A stretch of DNA of 64,000 nucleotides from Luteimonas sp. FCS-9 (GCF_001014645.1 NZ_LASZ01000001.1:62001-126000); one strand, 5' to 3'. Positions 9,877 through 19,624 are shown, counted from the first letter of the stretch. The notes: generated from the sequence alone by a model not told the origin. A program made the numbers and translations.

Positions 9877-10647
9877 ATGGCTCCCGCAGACGACATGCCC
9901 CATCCGCTGGACGACGACGCGCTGTCGGGCTACGTGCTGCGCGACGGCGCGGAACTGGCCCGCGTGCTGCGCAGCCTGGTCGAGGCGCAGGCGATGATCA
10001 GCGCCAACCTCGTGCCCGGCGACCTCCCCTGCCCGACCGCGCTGATCGCCGTGCGCGACGACGGCACCCTGCTGCTCGACGGCAGCCCGCAGGACGCGCT
10101 CAACCGCCGGATCGAGACCTGCGCGCACCTGGTCTGCGAGACCCGGCTGGACGCGGTGCAGATCCGCTTCCGGCTGCGCACGCCCACGCGGCGCGTCCAC
10201 GAGGGCCGCACCGCGTTCGTGGCGCCGTGGCCCGACGCGCTGCTGCGGCTGCAGCGCCGGGAGCTCTACCGGGTCGCGATCCCGCCCGGCGCGCCGGTGA
10301 CGCTGCATCCGGGCACGCGCGACGCACCCGGCGACAGCGTGGAGGCAGGCCTGCGCGTGCTGGACATGAGCGGCAGCGGCCTCGCCGTGGCGCTGGCCGA
10401 CGATGCCGACGCCCGGTTCGCGCCGGGCGGCATGCTCGACGCCTGCCTGCTGCGGCTGCCCGATGCCGACCCGATCCCGGTCGGGATCGCCATCGCGCAC
10501 GTGTTCTGCCAGCAGACCGGCCCGCGCGTGCGCTGGCGCGCCGGCTGCCGCTTCGTCGGCCTGCCGCCGGCGTCGCAGCGGCGGATCCTGCAGTACATCT
10601 TCCAGATCGAGCGCCAGCGCAACGCGCGGCTGCGTCGCGCCGTCTGA
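9877..10647 (+). CDS. ycgR: YcgR-like PilZ-domain flagellar brake protein
   Basis: 256 residues. Residues 10-120 resemble the N-terminal YcgR domain. Residues 124-245 form a PilZ domain with the c-di-GMP-binding RxxxR motif (R128-R132 in RRELYR) and the companion DMSGSGLAV motif. YcgR bound to c-di-GMP acts on the flagellar stator or switch and slows the motor. Location between receptor genes and cheW fits a motility role and offers a meeting point with RpfG, a c-di-GMP phosphodiesterase encoded further right. AAGGA lies 3 bases before the ATG at 9877. The YcgR identification rests on domain order and context. Confidence 0.8.
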   Translation: MAPADDMPHPLDDDALSGYVLRDGAELARVLRSLVEAQAMISANLVPGDLPCPTALIAVRDDGTLLLDGSPQDALNRRIETCAHLVCETRLDAVQIRFRLRTPTRRVHEGRTAFVAPWPDALLRLQRRELYRVAIPPGAPVTLHPGTRDAPGDSVEAGLRVLDMSGSGLAVALADDADARFAPGGMLDACLLRLPDADPIPVGIAIAHVFCQQTGPRVRWRAGCRFVGLPPASQRRILQYIFQIERQRNARLRRAV

Positions 10648-10674
10648 CGCCCCGCACCGCGAGCAGGCGGTGCC

Positions 10675-10701
10675 TAAAGTTGCCCGCCGCGCTGCCGATG
10701 T
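10675..10701 (+). promoter_or_regulatory. Sigma-28 promoter of cheW
   Basis: TAAAGTTG (10675-10682), 11-base spacer, GCCGATGT (10694-10701). This is the best match to the FliA consensus in the window, 53 bases before cheW. Confidence 0.85.
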
Positions 10702-10754
10702 CTGACGGAACATCCCGACGCGCGCGAGCGCGGCATGCCTGCAGGAGCGCACCG

Positions 10755-11222
10755 ATGAGCCAACCCGAATCCCAGAACGCCGGCGAGTACCTCACCTTCA
10801 CCCTGGGAGACGAGCACTACGGCGTCGACATCCTCAAGGTGCAGGAGATCCGCGGCTACGACGCGGTCACCCGCCTGCCCGACGCGCCGGACTACATCAA
10901 GGGCGTGATCAACCTGCGCGGCACGATCGTGCCGGTCATCGACCTGCGACTGAAGCTGCGCCTGGCCGAGGCGCGCTACGACAGCTTCACGGTGATGATC
11001 GTGCTCAACGTCGACGACCGCGTCGTGGGCATCGTCGTCGACGGGGTGTCGGACGTGGTGCCGCTGGCCGGCGACCAGATCCGTCCGACGCCGGAGTTCG
11101 GCGCGGCGATCGACACCCGCTGCATCTCCGGCATCGGCACCTTCGACGACCGCATGCTGATCCTGCTCGACATCGAGACCCTGCTCGACAGCGCCGAGCT
11201 GGCCGTTCCCAAGGCGGCGTGA
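10755..11222 (+). CDS. cheW: Chemotaxis coupling protein CheW
   Basis: 155 residues, a single CheW domain (YLTFTLGDEHYGVDILKVQE, then GVINLRGTIVPVIDLRLKL and GIVVDGVSDVV). CheW is the cytoplasmic adaptor between receptor tips and the CheA P5 domain. A CAGGAGC Shine-Dalgarno is placed 7 bases before the ATG. It is compact and has no extension, unlike the CheW-domain protein at 995. Its own sigma-28 promoter lies just upstream. Confidence 0.95.
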   Translation: MSQPESQNAGEYLTFTLGDEHYGVDILKVQEIRGYDAVTRLPDAPDYIKGVINLRGTIVPVIDLRLKLRLAEARYDSFTVMIVLNVDDRVVGIVVDGVSDVVPLAGDQIRPTPEFGAAIDTRCISGIGTFDDRMLILLDIETLLDSAELAVPKAA

Positions 11223-11254
11223 CCGAACTGCGACGCCCGTCACACAGCCTTCAC

Positions 11255-11282
11255 TCAAGCGCGGGCCCCGCGCGGCCGATAC
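11255..11282 (+). promoter_or_regulatory. Possible sigma-28 promoter, 12-base spacer
   Basis: TCAAGCGC at 11255-11262, then GCCGATAC at 11275-11282, 57 bases before the OB-fold gene. The -10 part is good, but the spacing is one base longer than the other sites. Confidence 0.45.
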
Positions 11283-11338
11283 ATGCGGACGCAGGCGTTC
11301 CCGCGCTTCGTGCCCACCCCGATTCCGGAGCAGACACC

Positions 11339-11725
11339 ATGAACTTCCGTACCCACACGTCCCACCTGCTGGCCGCGCTGCTGCTGGCCGGCTGCGCCTC
11401 GACCGTCCTCGCCCAGGACGCGATCCGCCCCGACCAGGCCGTGCGCTTCGTCGGCAAGAGCGGCATGGTCTGCGGCACGGTCGAGAAGACCCGCTATGCG
11501 GAGAACACCGAAGGCCAGCCGACGTTCCTGTACATGGGCGGCGCGTTCCCGCGCCACACGTTCTCGGCCCGCATCCCCAACAGCCAGCGCGACAAGTTCC
11601 GGCCCTCGCCCGAGGAACTGGAAGGCCGCGACGTGTGCGTGGTCGGCACGATCCAGCGCGATTCCAGCCGCGCCGAGATCGCCGTCAGCTCGCCTGCCGA
11701 TATCAAGCTCGCCACCATCAAGTAA
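11339..11725 (+). CDS. Small exported OB-fold-like protein
   Basis: 128 residues. A signal sequence is clear (HLLAALLLAGCASTVLAQ). It contains both a possible lipobox (LAGC, Cys19) and an A-x-A-like cleavage point, so it could be a lipoprotein or a free periplasmic protein. The mature part (VRFVGKSGMVCGTVEKTRYA, then GRDVCVVGTIQ) looks like a single bacterial OB-fold of the kind seen in exported nucleic-acid- or oligosaccharide-binding proteins. Its function is not known. It sits between cheW and the third receptor with a possible sigma-28 promoter, so it may be co-expressed with motility genes. GGAG lies upstream of the ATG. Confidence 0.65.
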   Translation: MNFRTHTSHLLAALLLAGCASTVLAQDAIRPDQAVRFVGKSGMVCGTVEKTRYAENTEGQPTFLYMGGAFPRHTFSARIPNSQRDKFRPSPEELEGRDVCVVGTIQRDSSRAEIAVSSPADIKLATIK

Positions 11726-11732
11726 CGCCCAC

Positions 11733-11758
11733 GCCCGGATCGCAGGATGCATCCGGGC
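11733..11758 (+). terminator. Hairpin terminator after the OB-fold gene
   Basis: GCCCGGAT (11733-11740) pairs with ATCCGGGC (11751-11758) around a 10-base loop, followed by TGTCTTT. No separate sigma-28 site is visible for the next receptor, so partial read-through may express it. Confidence 0.5.
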
Positions 11759-11794
11759 TGTCTTTCCATCCGGCCGCCTACGGGGGATCGCCGC

Positions 11795-14161
11795 ATGCAC
11801 TGGTTCTCGAATCTCAAGCTCGCACCGAAGCTGATGCTGGCATTCGGCGTCGTCCTGCTCCTGATGGTCGCCCAGGGCGTCGGCGGCTTCGTCGGCCTGC
11901 GCGCGCTCGATCGCGTCACCGACCACCTGGCCGGCAACACCCTGCCGACGGTGACGTCGGTCGGCGAGACCCGCGCCCTGCTCGGCGAGTACCGCGCCGC
12001 GTCGTACCTGGGCCTGGTCCGCGCGAGCGCGCAGGTCAAGCAGGACGCACGCGAGCGGACCGCGCGGATGGAGGAGCAGATCGAGGCGAACATCGCCGCC
12101 TATGCGCCGCTGATCGTCTCGCCCGAGGAACGCAAGCTCTACGATGCGTTCGCCGCGTCGTGGACCGAGGCCAAGGCCTCCTACCACGAGGTCAACGAGC
12201 TCATCGAGCTCGACCTGCCCGACGATGCCACCGACACCTTCATCGGCCGCACCCGCGACCTGCACATGGCCGCCACCAACACGCTGCAGGCGCTGCAGGC
12301 CGAGGCCGACCGCCAGGCGACCGCCTCGCGCGAAGAAGCCGGCGCCGTGCAGGCCGGGTCCAGCATCCTGATGGCGATCATGCTGGTGGCGGGCATCGCC
12401 GGCGGCCTGGTCATCGCGTGGCTGATGGCGCGCAACCTCGCCGGCGCCACCCGCTCGGCGGTCGCGATCGCCGACGACGTCGCCAACGGCAAGCTCGACA
12501 CCCGCATCGACACCACCCGCCGCGACGAGATCGGCGACCTGCTCAAGTCGATGCAGCGCATGCAGCACGACCTGCGCGAGCGGACCGAACGCGACCAGAA
12601 GGTCGCCAGCGAGAACCTGCGCATCCGCACCGCTCTCGACAGTGCGTCGACCGGGCTCATCGTCACCGACGAGAAGTTCGACATCGTCTACGTCAATCCC
12701 GCGCTGCAGACCGTGATGCACGACAACGCCGAGGCGATCGCCGCCGAACTGCCGCACTTCGACCCGGCCCAGCCGATCGTCGGCGCCTCGCTGGCGACGT
12801 TCGAGCGCGACGGCCAGCCCGACCAGCGCGTGCTCGCCAGCCTCAAGGAGCACGGCGTCGCCCACCGCGAGATGCTGTACCGCGACGCCTGCATCGCGCA
12901 GATCATCTCGCCGATCCGCGACGAGCACGGCCAGGACATCGGCCTGATCGCCGAATGGCGCGACCGCACCGGCGAGGTCCGCGTCGAGGAGGAAGTCGCG
13001 CGGATCGTCGCCGCGGCCGCCGCGGGCGATCTCGCCCATCGCGTCGCGCTGGAAGGCAAGCAGGGCTTCATCCTGCAGCTGGCGCAGCAGCTCAACGGTC
13101 TGCTCGATGCCAACGCCACGAGCCTGGAACAGGTCTCGCACGTGCTCAACGCGCTGGCCTCGGGCGATCTGACCGCGCGCATGGACGGCGATTTCCATGG
13201 CGTGTTCGCGCGCATGCGCGACGACGCCAACGCCACCGTCGCCCAGCTCACCGCCATCGTCGCCCGCATCCAGGACGCCTCGGCCGCGATCGGCACCGCG
13301 TCCACCGAGATCGCGTCGGGCAACAACGACCTCTCGCGCCGTACCGAGCAGCAGGCCGCCAATCTCGAGGAGACTGCCGCGTCGATGGAGGAACTGACCT
13401 CCACCGTCCGCCAGAACGCCGACCACGCCCGCCAGGCCAACCAGCTCGCCCAGGGCGCGGCCACCGTCGCCTCCCAGGGCGGCGAGGTCGTCGGCCAGGT
13501 CGTCTCCACGATGGCCGACATCGAGGCGTCGTCGCGCAAGATCGGCGACATCATCTCGGTCATCGACGGCATCGCGTTCCAGACCAACATCCTCGCCCTC
13601 AACGCCGCCGTCGAGGCCGCGCGGGCCGGCGAGCAGGGCCGCGGCTTCGCGGTCGTCGCCTCCGAGGTCCGCACGCTCGCCCAGCGCAGCGCCAACGCCG
13701 CCAAGGAGATCAAGGGCCTGATCGACGACTCCACCGGCAAGGTCGCCAGCGGCGCCGCGCTCGCCGGCCAGGCCGGCAGGACGATGGCCGAGATGGTCGC
13801 CTCGGTGCAGCGCGTGACCGACATCATGGCCGAGATCTCGGCGGCCTCGCAGGAGCAGGCCGCCGGCATCGAGCAGGTCAACCAGACCATCGTGCAGATG
13901 GACGAGACCACGCAGCAGAACGCCGCTCTGGTCGAGGAGGCCTCGGCCGCCGCACGCGCGATGGAGGAGCAGGCCGGCGGCCTCGCGGACGCGATCTCGA
14001 TGCTGCGCATCGAGGCCCGCGCGGCGACCGCGCCGAAGGCCGAGCCCGTGCGCGCCCCGGTCGCCGCGGCGCCGCGCAAGCCGGTACCGGCCGCACCGCG
14101 CCCGGCCGCGCGCACGCCGGCGGCGCCCGCACTGGCCGAGGCCGACTGGGCGGAGTTCTGA
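11795..14161 (+). CDS. Methyl-accepting chemotaxis protein 3 with PAS insert and CheR-tether
   Basis: 788 residues. Transmembrane helix near 11-30, a four-helix-bundle-type periplasmic sensor, a second transmembrane helix near 190-212, HAMP ([20 protein letters not shown]), then a PAS domain near 270-400 ([38 protein letters not shown]), further HAMP-like units and the signalling hairpin. It ends DWAEF, the CheR-docking pentapeptide also found on receptor 1. The PAS insert between HAMP units suggests a second, cytoplasmic input; no haem- or flavin-binding signature was identified by eye. Start at 11795 with GGGGGA upstream. Confidence 0.9.
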   Translation: MHWFSNLKLAPKLMLAFGVVLLLMVAQGVGGFVGLRALDRVTDHLAGNTLPTVTSVGETRALLGEYRAASYLGLVRASAQVKQDARERTARMEEQIEANIAAYAPLIVSPEERKLYDAFAASWTEAKASYHEVNELIELDLPDDATDTFIGRTRDLHMAATNTLQALQAEADRQATASREEAGAVQAGSSILMAIMLVAGIAGGLVIAWLMARNLAGATRSAVAIADDVANGKLDTRIDTTRRDEIGDLLKSMQRMQHDLRERTERDQKVASENLRIRTALDSASTGLIVTDEKFDIVYVNPALQTVMHDNAEAIAAELPHFDPAQPIVGASLATFERDGQPDQRVLASLKEHGVAHREMLYRDACIAQIISPIRDEHGQDIGLIAEWRDRTGEVRVEEEVARIVAAAAAGDLAHRVALEGKQGFILQLAQQLNGLLDANATSLEQVSHVLNALASGDLTARMDGDFHGVFARMRDDANATVAQLTAIVARIQDASAAIGTASTEIASGNNDLSRRTEQQAANLEETAASMEELTSTVRQNADHARQANQLAQGAATVASQGGEVVGQVVSTMADIEASSRKIGDIISVIDGIAFQTNILALNAAVEAARAGEQGRGFAVVASEVRTLAQRSANAAKEIKGLIDDSTGKVASGAALAGQAGRTMAEMVASVQRVTDIMAEISAASQEQAAGIEQVNQTIVQMDETTQQNAALVEEASAAARAMEEQAGGLADAISMLRIEARAATAPKAEPVRAPVAAAPRKPVPAAPRPAARTPAAPALAEADWAEF
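13169..13990 (+). repeat. Receptor signalling-domain repeat, copy 3
   Basis: Nearly identical to the corresponding parts of 6435-7290 and 8883-9735; similarity begins at the codons for [14 protein letters not shown] and ends near the linker. Confidence 0.8.
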
Positions 14162-14185
14162 CCGCACCGCCACTGCGATGCCTCG

Positions 14186-14214
14186 ACGAGCCCCGGCCCC
14201 GCGCCGGGGCTCGT
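14186..14214 (+). terminator. Hairpin terminator after receptor gene 3
   Basis: Perfect 11-bp stem (14186-14196 with 14204-14214), 7-base loop, 25 bases after the stop. Confidence 0.7.
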
Positions 14215-14275
14215 GCGTTGCGGCCCGGGCCGTGCGCGATACGCAGCGCCTGCCGGATCGGCGTGCGACCCGCGA

Positions 14276-14302
14276 TCAACTTTCCGCCCGCCGGGTCGAT
14301 AA
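14276..14302 (+). promoter_or_regulatory. Sigma-28 promoter of cheR-cheD-cheB
   Basis: TCAACTTT (14276-14283), 11-base spacer, GTCGATAA (14295-14302), 34 bases before cheR. Confidence 0.75.
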
Positions 14303-14335
14303 CGCCATCGACCCTCCCCTGACGCACCGGTCGCC

Positions 14336-15205
14336 ATGAGTGCCGCATCCCTGCCCCATCCTCCCGGCGACGCCCGGCAGTTCACGTTCGTCGAACGCGA
14401 CTTCCGTCGCGTGTGCCAGCTGATCCACGACCGCGCCGGCATCGCGCTGGTCGCCAGCAAGCGCGACATGGTCTACGGCCGGCTGTCGCGACGGCTGCGC
14501 GCGCTCGGGCTCGAAAACTTCGGTGACTACCTGGCGTTGCTCGAAGGCGATCCGGACGGCGAGGAATGGCAGGCGTTCACCAACGCGCTGACCACCAACC
14601 TGACCTCGTTCTTCCGCGAGCCGCACCACTTCGAGACCCTGCGCACGCAGCTGCAGGGCCTGGGCACCGCGCGCAAGCCGCTGGCGCTGTGGTCGTGCGC
14701 GGCCTCGACCGGCGAGGAGCCCTACTCGATGGCCATCACCGCCTGCGAGGCCTTCGACTCGCTGCGACCGCCGGTGCGGATCGTCGCCACCGACATCGAC
14801 ACCCAGGTGCTGGCGACCGCGCAGCAGGGCGTCTACCCGCTCGAGCGCGTCGCCGCGCTCGACGAGGACCTGCGCCGCCGCTTCTTCCAGCGCGGCACCG
14901 GCCCCAACGCCGGCAAGTGCCGCGTGCACCCGGCGCTGCAGGCGCTGATCGAGTTCCGCCCGCTGAACCTGCTCGCGCCGCGCTACGACGTCGGCGGCCC
15001 GTTCGATTCGATCTTCTGCCGCAACGTGATGATCTACTTCGACAAGCCGACCCAGCGCGCGATCCTCTCGCGCCTGGTCGCGCACATGGATGCCTCGAGC
15101 CTGCTCTACACCGGGCACTCGGAGAACTACCTGCACGCCGCCGACCTGATCCAGCCCTGCGGCCGCACGCTGTACCGTCGTCACTCCGGCAAGGCCGGCG
15201 CATGA
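14336..15205 (+). CDS. cheR: Chemoreceptor glutamate methyltransferase CheR
   Basis: 289 residues. An N-terminal helical CheR domain ([15 protein letters not shown]) is followed by the SAM-binding Rossmann domain ([17 protein letters not shown] near 118-134, then [13 protein letters not shown]). CheR methylates receptor glutamates for adaptation. Two of the three neighbouring receptors carry the xWxxF docking tail for this enzyme. The stop overlaps cheD (ATGA). A dedicated sigma-28 promoter lies upstream. Confidence 0.95.
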   Translation: MSAASLPHPPGDARQFTFVERDFRRVCQLIHDRAGIALVASKRDMVYGRLSRRLRALGLENFGDYLALLEGDPDGEEWQAFTNALTTNLTSFFREPHHFETLRTQLQGLGTARKPLALWSCAASTGEEPYSMAITACEAFDSLRPPVRIVATDIDTQVLATAQQGVYPLERVAALDEDLRRRFFQRGTGPNAGKCRVHPALQALIEFRPLNLLAPRYDVGGPFDSIFCRNVMIYFDKPTQRAILSRLVAHMDASSLLYTGHSENYLHAADLIQPCGRTLYRRHSGKAGA

Positions 15206-15795
15206 GCCTGCCGCAGGCCGACGCGGTGATGCGCTACCGCGACCCGCAGTTCCAGGTTCCGGCGGCGAAGCTGCTGCCTACGCAGTACCTCGTCGTCGAC
15301 GACGGCACGGCCCTGGTCACCGTGCTCGGCTCGTGCGTGGCCGCCTGCATCCGCGACCCCTTGCTGCAGCTCGGCGGCATGAACCATTTCCTGCTGCCCG
15401 AGGGCAGCAACGGCGACGGCGCGCCCGCCCGCTACGGCAGCTACGCGATGGAGGTGCTGATCAACGAGCTGCTCAAGCGCGGCGCCAACCGGCGCCGGCT
15501 CGAGGCCAAGGTGTTCGGCGGCGCCAACGTGCTCAAGGGCTTCACCAGCAACCCGGTCGGCACACGCAACGCCGAATTCGTGCGCAGCTACCTCGACGCG
15601 GAGAACATCCCGGTCGTCGCCGAGGACCTGCAGGGCATCCACCCACGCAAGGTCTGGTTCTTCCCGCAGACCGGCAAGGTGATGGTCTACCGGCTGCCGC
15701 ACGCGCACGGGGCCGAGGTCGCCGCGGCCGAATCGGCCGTGCGTGCCCGCCTGGCGCGCGCACCGGTCGCCGGCGACGTGGAGCTGTTCCAGTGA
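15202..15795 (+). CDS. cheD: Chemoreceptor glutamine deamidase CheD
   Basis: 197 residues. The cysteine-hydrolase signature is intact: C45 in [12 protein letters not shown] and H62 in GGMNHFLLP, with the 17-residue separation seen in the family. CheD deamidates receptor glutamines and in some species interacts with CheC. No cheC is present in the window. The gene overlaps cheR by four bases and cheB by four (GTGA), so the three are translationally coupled. The longer frame from 14566 lies inside cheR and is not used. Confidence 0.92.
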   Translation: MSLPQADAVMRYRDPQFQVPAAKLLPTQYLVVDDGTALVTVLGSCVAACIRDPLLQLGGMNHFLLPEGSNGDGAPARYGSYAMEVLINELLKRGANRRRLEAKVFGGANVLKGFTSNPVGTRNAEFVRSYLDAENIPVVAEDLQGIHPRKVWFFPQTGKVMVYRLPHAHGAEVAAAESAVRARLARAPVAGDVELFQ

Positions 15796-16865
15796 CGCCG
15801 GTCCGCGTGCTCGTCGTCGACGACTCGGCGGTCGTGCGCCAGCTGCTGACCGAGCTCCTGTCGGCCGACCGGGACATCGAGGTCGTCGGCAGCGCCGCCG
15901 ATCCGCTGCTCGCGCGCGAGAAGATCAAACGCCTCGCCCCGGACGTGCTGACGCTCGACGTCGAGATGCCGCGCATGGACGGGCTGGTGTTCCTCGACAA
16001 CCTGATGCGGCTGCGGCCGATGCCGGTGGTGATGGTGTCGTCGCTGACCGAGCGCGGCGCCGACATCACGCTGCAGGCGCTGGCGCTGGGCGCGGTCGAC
16101 TTCGTCGCCAAGCCGCGGATCAACGTCGCGCACGGACTGGAGGACTACGCGCAGGAGATCGCGGCGAAGGTCAAGGCGGCCGCGCGCGCGCAGGTCCGCA
16201 GCGCGCCCCGCCCCGCGTCGCGCCACGCGAGCGGGCCGGCCGCACCGGCCGCCGCCGCGCCGGTCGCGCTGCGCTACCGCACCACCGACCGGCTGATCGC
16301 GATCGGCGCCTCGGCCGGCGGCACCGAGGCGATCCGCGTCGTGCTCGAGGCGATGCCGCCCGACGCGCCGGCGATCGTGCTGACCCAGCACATCCCCGCG
16401 AGCTTCAGCACGCCGTTCGCAGAACGCCTGGACCGCCACTGCGCGATGCTGGTGCGCGAGGCGCGCGACGGCGAGACGATCCTGCCGGGGCACGCCTACC
16501 TGCCGCCGGGCGACCACCACCTGCGCGTGGTCCGCGATGGCGCCCGCTGGCGCTGCCGGCTCGATCCCGGGCCGCCGGTCAACCGGCACCGGCCGGCGGT
16601 CGACGTGCTGTTCCGCTCGGTCGCCCAGGCGGCCGGCGCCAACGCGGTCGCGGCGATCCTCACCGGCATGGGCGACGACGGCGCCCGCGGCCTGCTGGAG
16701 CTGCGCGAGGCCGGCGCGGCGACGCTGGTGCAGGACGAGGCCTCCAGCGTGGTCTGGGGCATGCCCGGCGCCGCCTGGAAGCTCGGCGCGGCGCAGGAAT
16801 GCCTGCCGCTGGAGCGCATCGCGCAGCGCCTGCTGACATTGGCCCGGCGCGAGTCGGTCGACTGA
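15792..16865 (+). CDS. cheB: Chemoreceptor methylesterase CheB, GTG start
   Basis: 357 residues. Receiver domain (phosphoacceptor D56 in [11 protein letters not shown]), an Ala/Pro linker near 130-160, then the methylesterase domain with the triad S174 (IGASAGG), H200 (LTQHIPA) and D296 (GMGDDGARG). Phosphorylation by CheA turns on demethylation of receptors. The GTG start overlaps the cheD stop as GTGA; no in-frame ATG exists near this position. This ends the chemotaxis block; a REP-like palindrome follows. Confidence 0.93.
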   Translation: MTPVRVLVVDDSAVVRQLLTELLSADRDIEVVGSAADPLLAREKIKRLAPDVLTLDVEMPRMDGLVFLDNLMRLRPMPVVMVSSLTERGADITLQALALGAVDFVAKPRINVAHGLEDYAQEIAAKVKAAARAQVRSAPRPASRHASGPAAPAAAAPVALRYRTTDRLIAIGASAGGTEAIRVVLEAMPPDAPAIVLTQHIPASFSTPFAERLDRHCAMLVREARDGETILPGHAYLPPGDHHLRVVRDGARWRCRLDPGPPVNRHRPAVDVLFRSVAQAAGANAVAAILTGMGDDGARGLLELREAGAATLVQDEASSVVWGMPGAAWKLGAAQECLPLERIAQRLLTLARRESVD

Positions 16866-16882
16866 CGCCACCCGCGGCTCAA

Positions 16883-16935
16883 AACCGGGGACAGAGTGCA
16901 ATTTCGCTTTGCGAAATTGCACTCTGACCCCGGTT
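16883..16935. repeat. Long REP-like palindrome between cheB and acnB
   Basis: Arms 16883-16907 and 16911-16935 are complementary over 24 of 25 positions with one A/A mismatch and a 3-base loop. The arm core CAGAGTGCAATTTCGC, next to an ACCGGGG edge, resembles REP elements linked to REP-associated (RAYT) transposases. No such transposase is encoded here. Confidence 0.7.
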
Positions 16936-16946
16936 CTTCGACAAAA

Positions 16947-16969
16947 AACGCCCGGCAATGCCGGGCGTT
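16947..16969 (-). terminator. Rho-independent terminator of acnB (probably bidirectional)
   Basis: AACGCCCGGC (16947-16956), loop AAT, GCCGGGCGTT (16960-16969). On the minus strand the stem is followed by a T run (complement of 16943-16948), 23 bases beyond the acnB stop. Confidence 0.85.
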
Positions 16970-16991
16970 TCGGTGTCGCGATTCGCGCCGA

Positions 16992-19583
16992 TCAGGCGGC
17001 GACCGACGACGCCGTGTCGCGGTACTCCTCGATCTGGTCGAAGTTCATGTAACGGTAGATCTCCGCGCCCTGCGTGTTGATCACGCCGACGCCGTCCATG
17101 TACTCCTCGCGGGTCGGGATGCGACCCAGGCGCGAGCAGATCGCAGCCAGTTCCGCCGAGCCCAGGTACACGTTGGAGTTGCGGCCCAGGCGGTTGGGGA
17201 AGTTGCGGGTCGAGGTCGAGAACACCGTCGCGCCCTCGCGCACCTGCGCCTGGTTGCCCATGCACAGCGAGCAGCCCGGCATCTCCATCCGCGCGCCCGC
17301 CGCGCCGAACGTGCCGTAATGGCCTTCCTTGGTCAGCTCGGCGGCGTCCATCTTGGTCGGCGGCGCGACCCACAGCTTGGTCGGGATGTCGCGCTTGCCT
17401 TCCAGCAGCTTGGACGCTGCGCGGAAGTGGCCGATGTTGGTCATGCACGAGCCGATGAACACCTCGTCGATCGCCACGCCCGCGACTTCCGACAGCGTCT
17501 TCACGTCGTCGGGGTCGTTCGGGCAGGCCAGGATCGGCTCGTGGATCTCCGCCAGGTCGATCTCGATGACCGCCGCGTACTCGGCGTCGGCGTCGCCCTG
17601 CAGCAGCTGCGGGTCGGCCAGCCACTGCTCCATCTTCTCGATCCGGCGCTGGATCGAGCGCGGGTCCTGGTAGCCCTGCGCGATCATCCACTTGAGCAAC
17701 GTGATGTTGCTGGTGATGTACTCGATGATCGGTTCCTTGTTCAGGTGCACCGTGCAGCCGGCGGCCGAACGCTCGGCCGACGCGTCCGACAGCTCGAACG
17801 CCTGCTCGACCTTCAGGTCCGGCAGGCCCTCGATCTCGAGGATGCGGCCGGAGAACACGTTCTTCTTGCCCTGCTTGGCGACCGTCAGCAGGCCGGCCTT
17901 GATCGCGTAGAGCGGGATCGCGTTGACCAGGTCACGCAGCGTCACGCCCGGCTGCATCTCGCCCTTGAAGCGCACCAGCACCGACTCGGGCATGTCCAGC
18001 GGCATCACGCCGGTGGCCGCGGCGAACGCGACCAGGCCGCTGCCGGCCGGGAACGAGATGCCGACCGGGAAGCGGGTATGCGAGTCGCCACCGGTGCCGA
18101 CGGTGTCGGGCAGCAGCATGCGGTTGAGCCAGCTGTGGATCACGCCGTCGCCGGGGCGCAGCGAGATACCACCGCGCGTGGAGATGAACTCCGGCAGCGT
18201 GTGGTGGGTCTTGACGTCGACCGGCTTGGGATACGCGGCGGTGTGGCAGAACGACTGCATCACCAGGTCGGCCGAGAAGCCCAGGCACGCCAGGTCCTTG
18301 AGCTCGTCGCGGGTCATCGGGCCGGTGGTGTCCTGCGAGCCGACCGAGGTCATCTTCGGTTCGCAGTACGTGCCCGGGCGCACGCCCTGGCCTTCGGGCA
18401 GGCCGATCGCGCGGCCGACCATCTTCTGCGCCAGCGAGAAGCCCTTGCCGCTGTCGGCCGGCTGCTGCGGCAGGCGGAACAGGTCGGTCGCCGGCAGACC
18501 CAGCGACTCGCGCGCCTTGGCGGTCAGGCCGCGGCCGACGATCAGCGGGATGCGGCCACCGGCGCGCACCTCGTCGAACAGCACCTCGGACTTGACCTGG
18601 AACTCGGCGATCACCTTGCCGTCCTTGAGCGCCTGGCCGGCATAGGGGCGCAGTTCGATCACGTCGCCCTGCTCCATCTGCGAGACGTCGAGCTCGATCG
18701 GCAGCGCGCCGGCGTCCTCCATCGTGTTGTAGAAGATCGGCGCGATCTTCGCGCCCAGGCACACGCCGCCGGCACGCTTGTTCGGGATGTAGGGGATGTC
18801 GTCGCCGGTCCACCACAGCACGCTGTTGGTCGCCGACTTGCGCGAGGAGCCGGTGCCGACCACGTCGCCGACGTAGGCGACCAGGTGGCCCTTCTGCTTG
18901 AGGTCCTGGATGACCTGGATCGGACCGCGCTTGCCGTCCTCCTCGGGCACGAACGGGGCGTCGTCGCGCTTGTTCTTGAGCATCGCCAGCGCGTGCATCG
19001 GGATGTCCGGGCGCGTGGTCGCGTCGGGCGCCGGCGACAGGTCGTCGGTATTGGTCTCGCCCGGCACCTTAAACACCGTCAGCGTCATCGACGCGGGCAC
19101 TTCGGGCTTGCTGGTGAACCACTCGGCCTCGGCCCAGCTGCGCAGCACGGCCTGGGCGTTGGCGTTGCCGGCCTTGGCCTTCTCCTCGACGTCGTGGAAC
19201 GCGTCGAAGACCAGCAGGGTGTGTTTGAGACCATTGGCGGCGATGGCGCCGACGCCGTCGTCGTCGAGCAGTTCGACCAGCGGGTGGACGTTGTAGCCGC
19301 CGAGCATGGTGCCCAGCAGCTCGGTCGCGCGCGCGCGGTCGATCAGCGCGTTGTGCTCGGTGCCGAACGCGATCGCGGCCAGGTACGAGGCCTTGACCTT
19401 GGCGGCGTCGTCGACGCCGGCCGGCACGCGGTGCGTGAGCAGGTCCAGCAGGAACTCGGCCTCGCCGGCCGGCGGGTCCTTGAGCAGTTCGACGACGTCG
19501 GCGGTCTGCTGCGCGTTGAGCGGCAGCGGCGGGATTCCCAGCGCTTCGCGCTCGGCAACGTGGTGGCGGTAGGCTTCCAACAT
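16992..19583 (-). CDS. acnB: Aconitate hydratase B (bifunctional aconitase / 2-methylisocitrate dehydratase)
   Basis: 863 residues, the usual length for AcnB. It starts [20 protein letters not shown], the family N-terminal HEAT-like region, and contains the 4Fe-4S cysteine segments ([13 protein letters not shown] and [11 protein letters not shown]). It interconverts citrate and isocitrate in the TCA cycle and can act on 2-methylcitrate-derived substrate. GGAG lies 9 bases before the ATG. A longer frame to 20051 runs into vapC and is rejected. A second aconitase (acnA) lies 7.5 kb away. An aconitase gene (rpfA) is part of the rpf region of X. campestris. Confidence 0.95.
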   Translation of the reverse strand: MLEAYRHHVAEREALGIPPLPLNAQQTADVVELLKDPPAGEAEFLLDLLTHRVPAGVDDAAKVKASYLAAIAFGTEHNALIDRARATELLGTMLGGYNVHPLVELLDDDGVGAIAANGLKHTLLVFDAFHDVEEKAKAGNANAQAVLRSWAEAEWFTSKPEVPASMTLTVFKVPGETNTDDLSPAPDATTRPDIPMHALAMLKNKRDDAPFVPEEDGKRGPIQVIQDLKQKGHLVAYVGDVVGTGSSRKSATNSVLWWTGDDIPYIPNKRAGGVCLGAKIAPIFYNTMEDAGALPIELDVSQMEQGDVIELRPYAGQALKDGKVIAEFQVKSEVLFDEVRAGGRIPLIVGRGLTAKARESLGLPATDLFRLPQQPADSGKGFSLAQKMVGRAIGLPEGQGVRPGTYCEPKMTSVGSQDTTGPMTRDELKDLACLGFSADLVMQSFCHTAAYPKPVDVKTHHTLPEFISTRGGISLRPGDGVIHSWLNRMLLPDTVGTGGDSHTRFPVGISFPAGSGLVAFAAATGVMPLDMPESVLVRFKGEMQPGVTLRDLVNAIPLYAIKAGLLTVAKQGKKNVFSGRILEIEGLPDLKVEQAFELSDASAERSAAGCTVHLNKEPIIEYITSNITLLKWMIAQGYQDPRSIQRRIEKMEQWLADPQLLQGDADAEYAAVIEIDLAEIHEPILACPNDPDDVKTLSEVAGVAIDEVFIGSCMTNIGHFRAASKLLEGKRDIPTKLWVAPPTKMDAAELTKEGHYGTFGAAGARMEMPGCSLCMGNQAQVREGATVFSTSTRNFPNRLGRNSNVYLGSAELAAICSRLGRIPTREEYMDGVGVINTQGAEIYRYMNFDQIEEYRDTASSVAA

Positions 19584-19624
19584 GCGGGCAACTCCAGAGT
19601 CTTGCGGTACCGGGAAAACCGGTC

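Noticed and set aside
5142..9896. Minus-strand open frame of 1584 codons opposite receptors 1 and 2
   Set aside because: It is an antisense shadow of two clear receptor genes, with low-complexity Gly/Arg/Leu composition and internal repetition that mirrors the duplicated receptor DNA. High GC makes stop codons rare.
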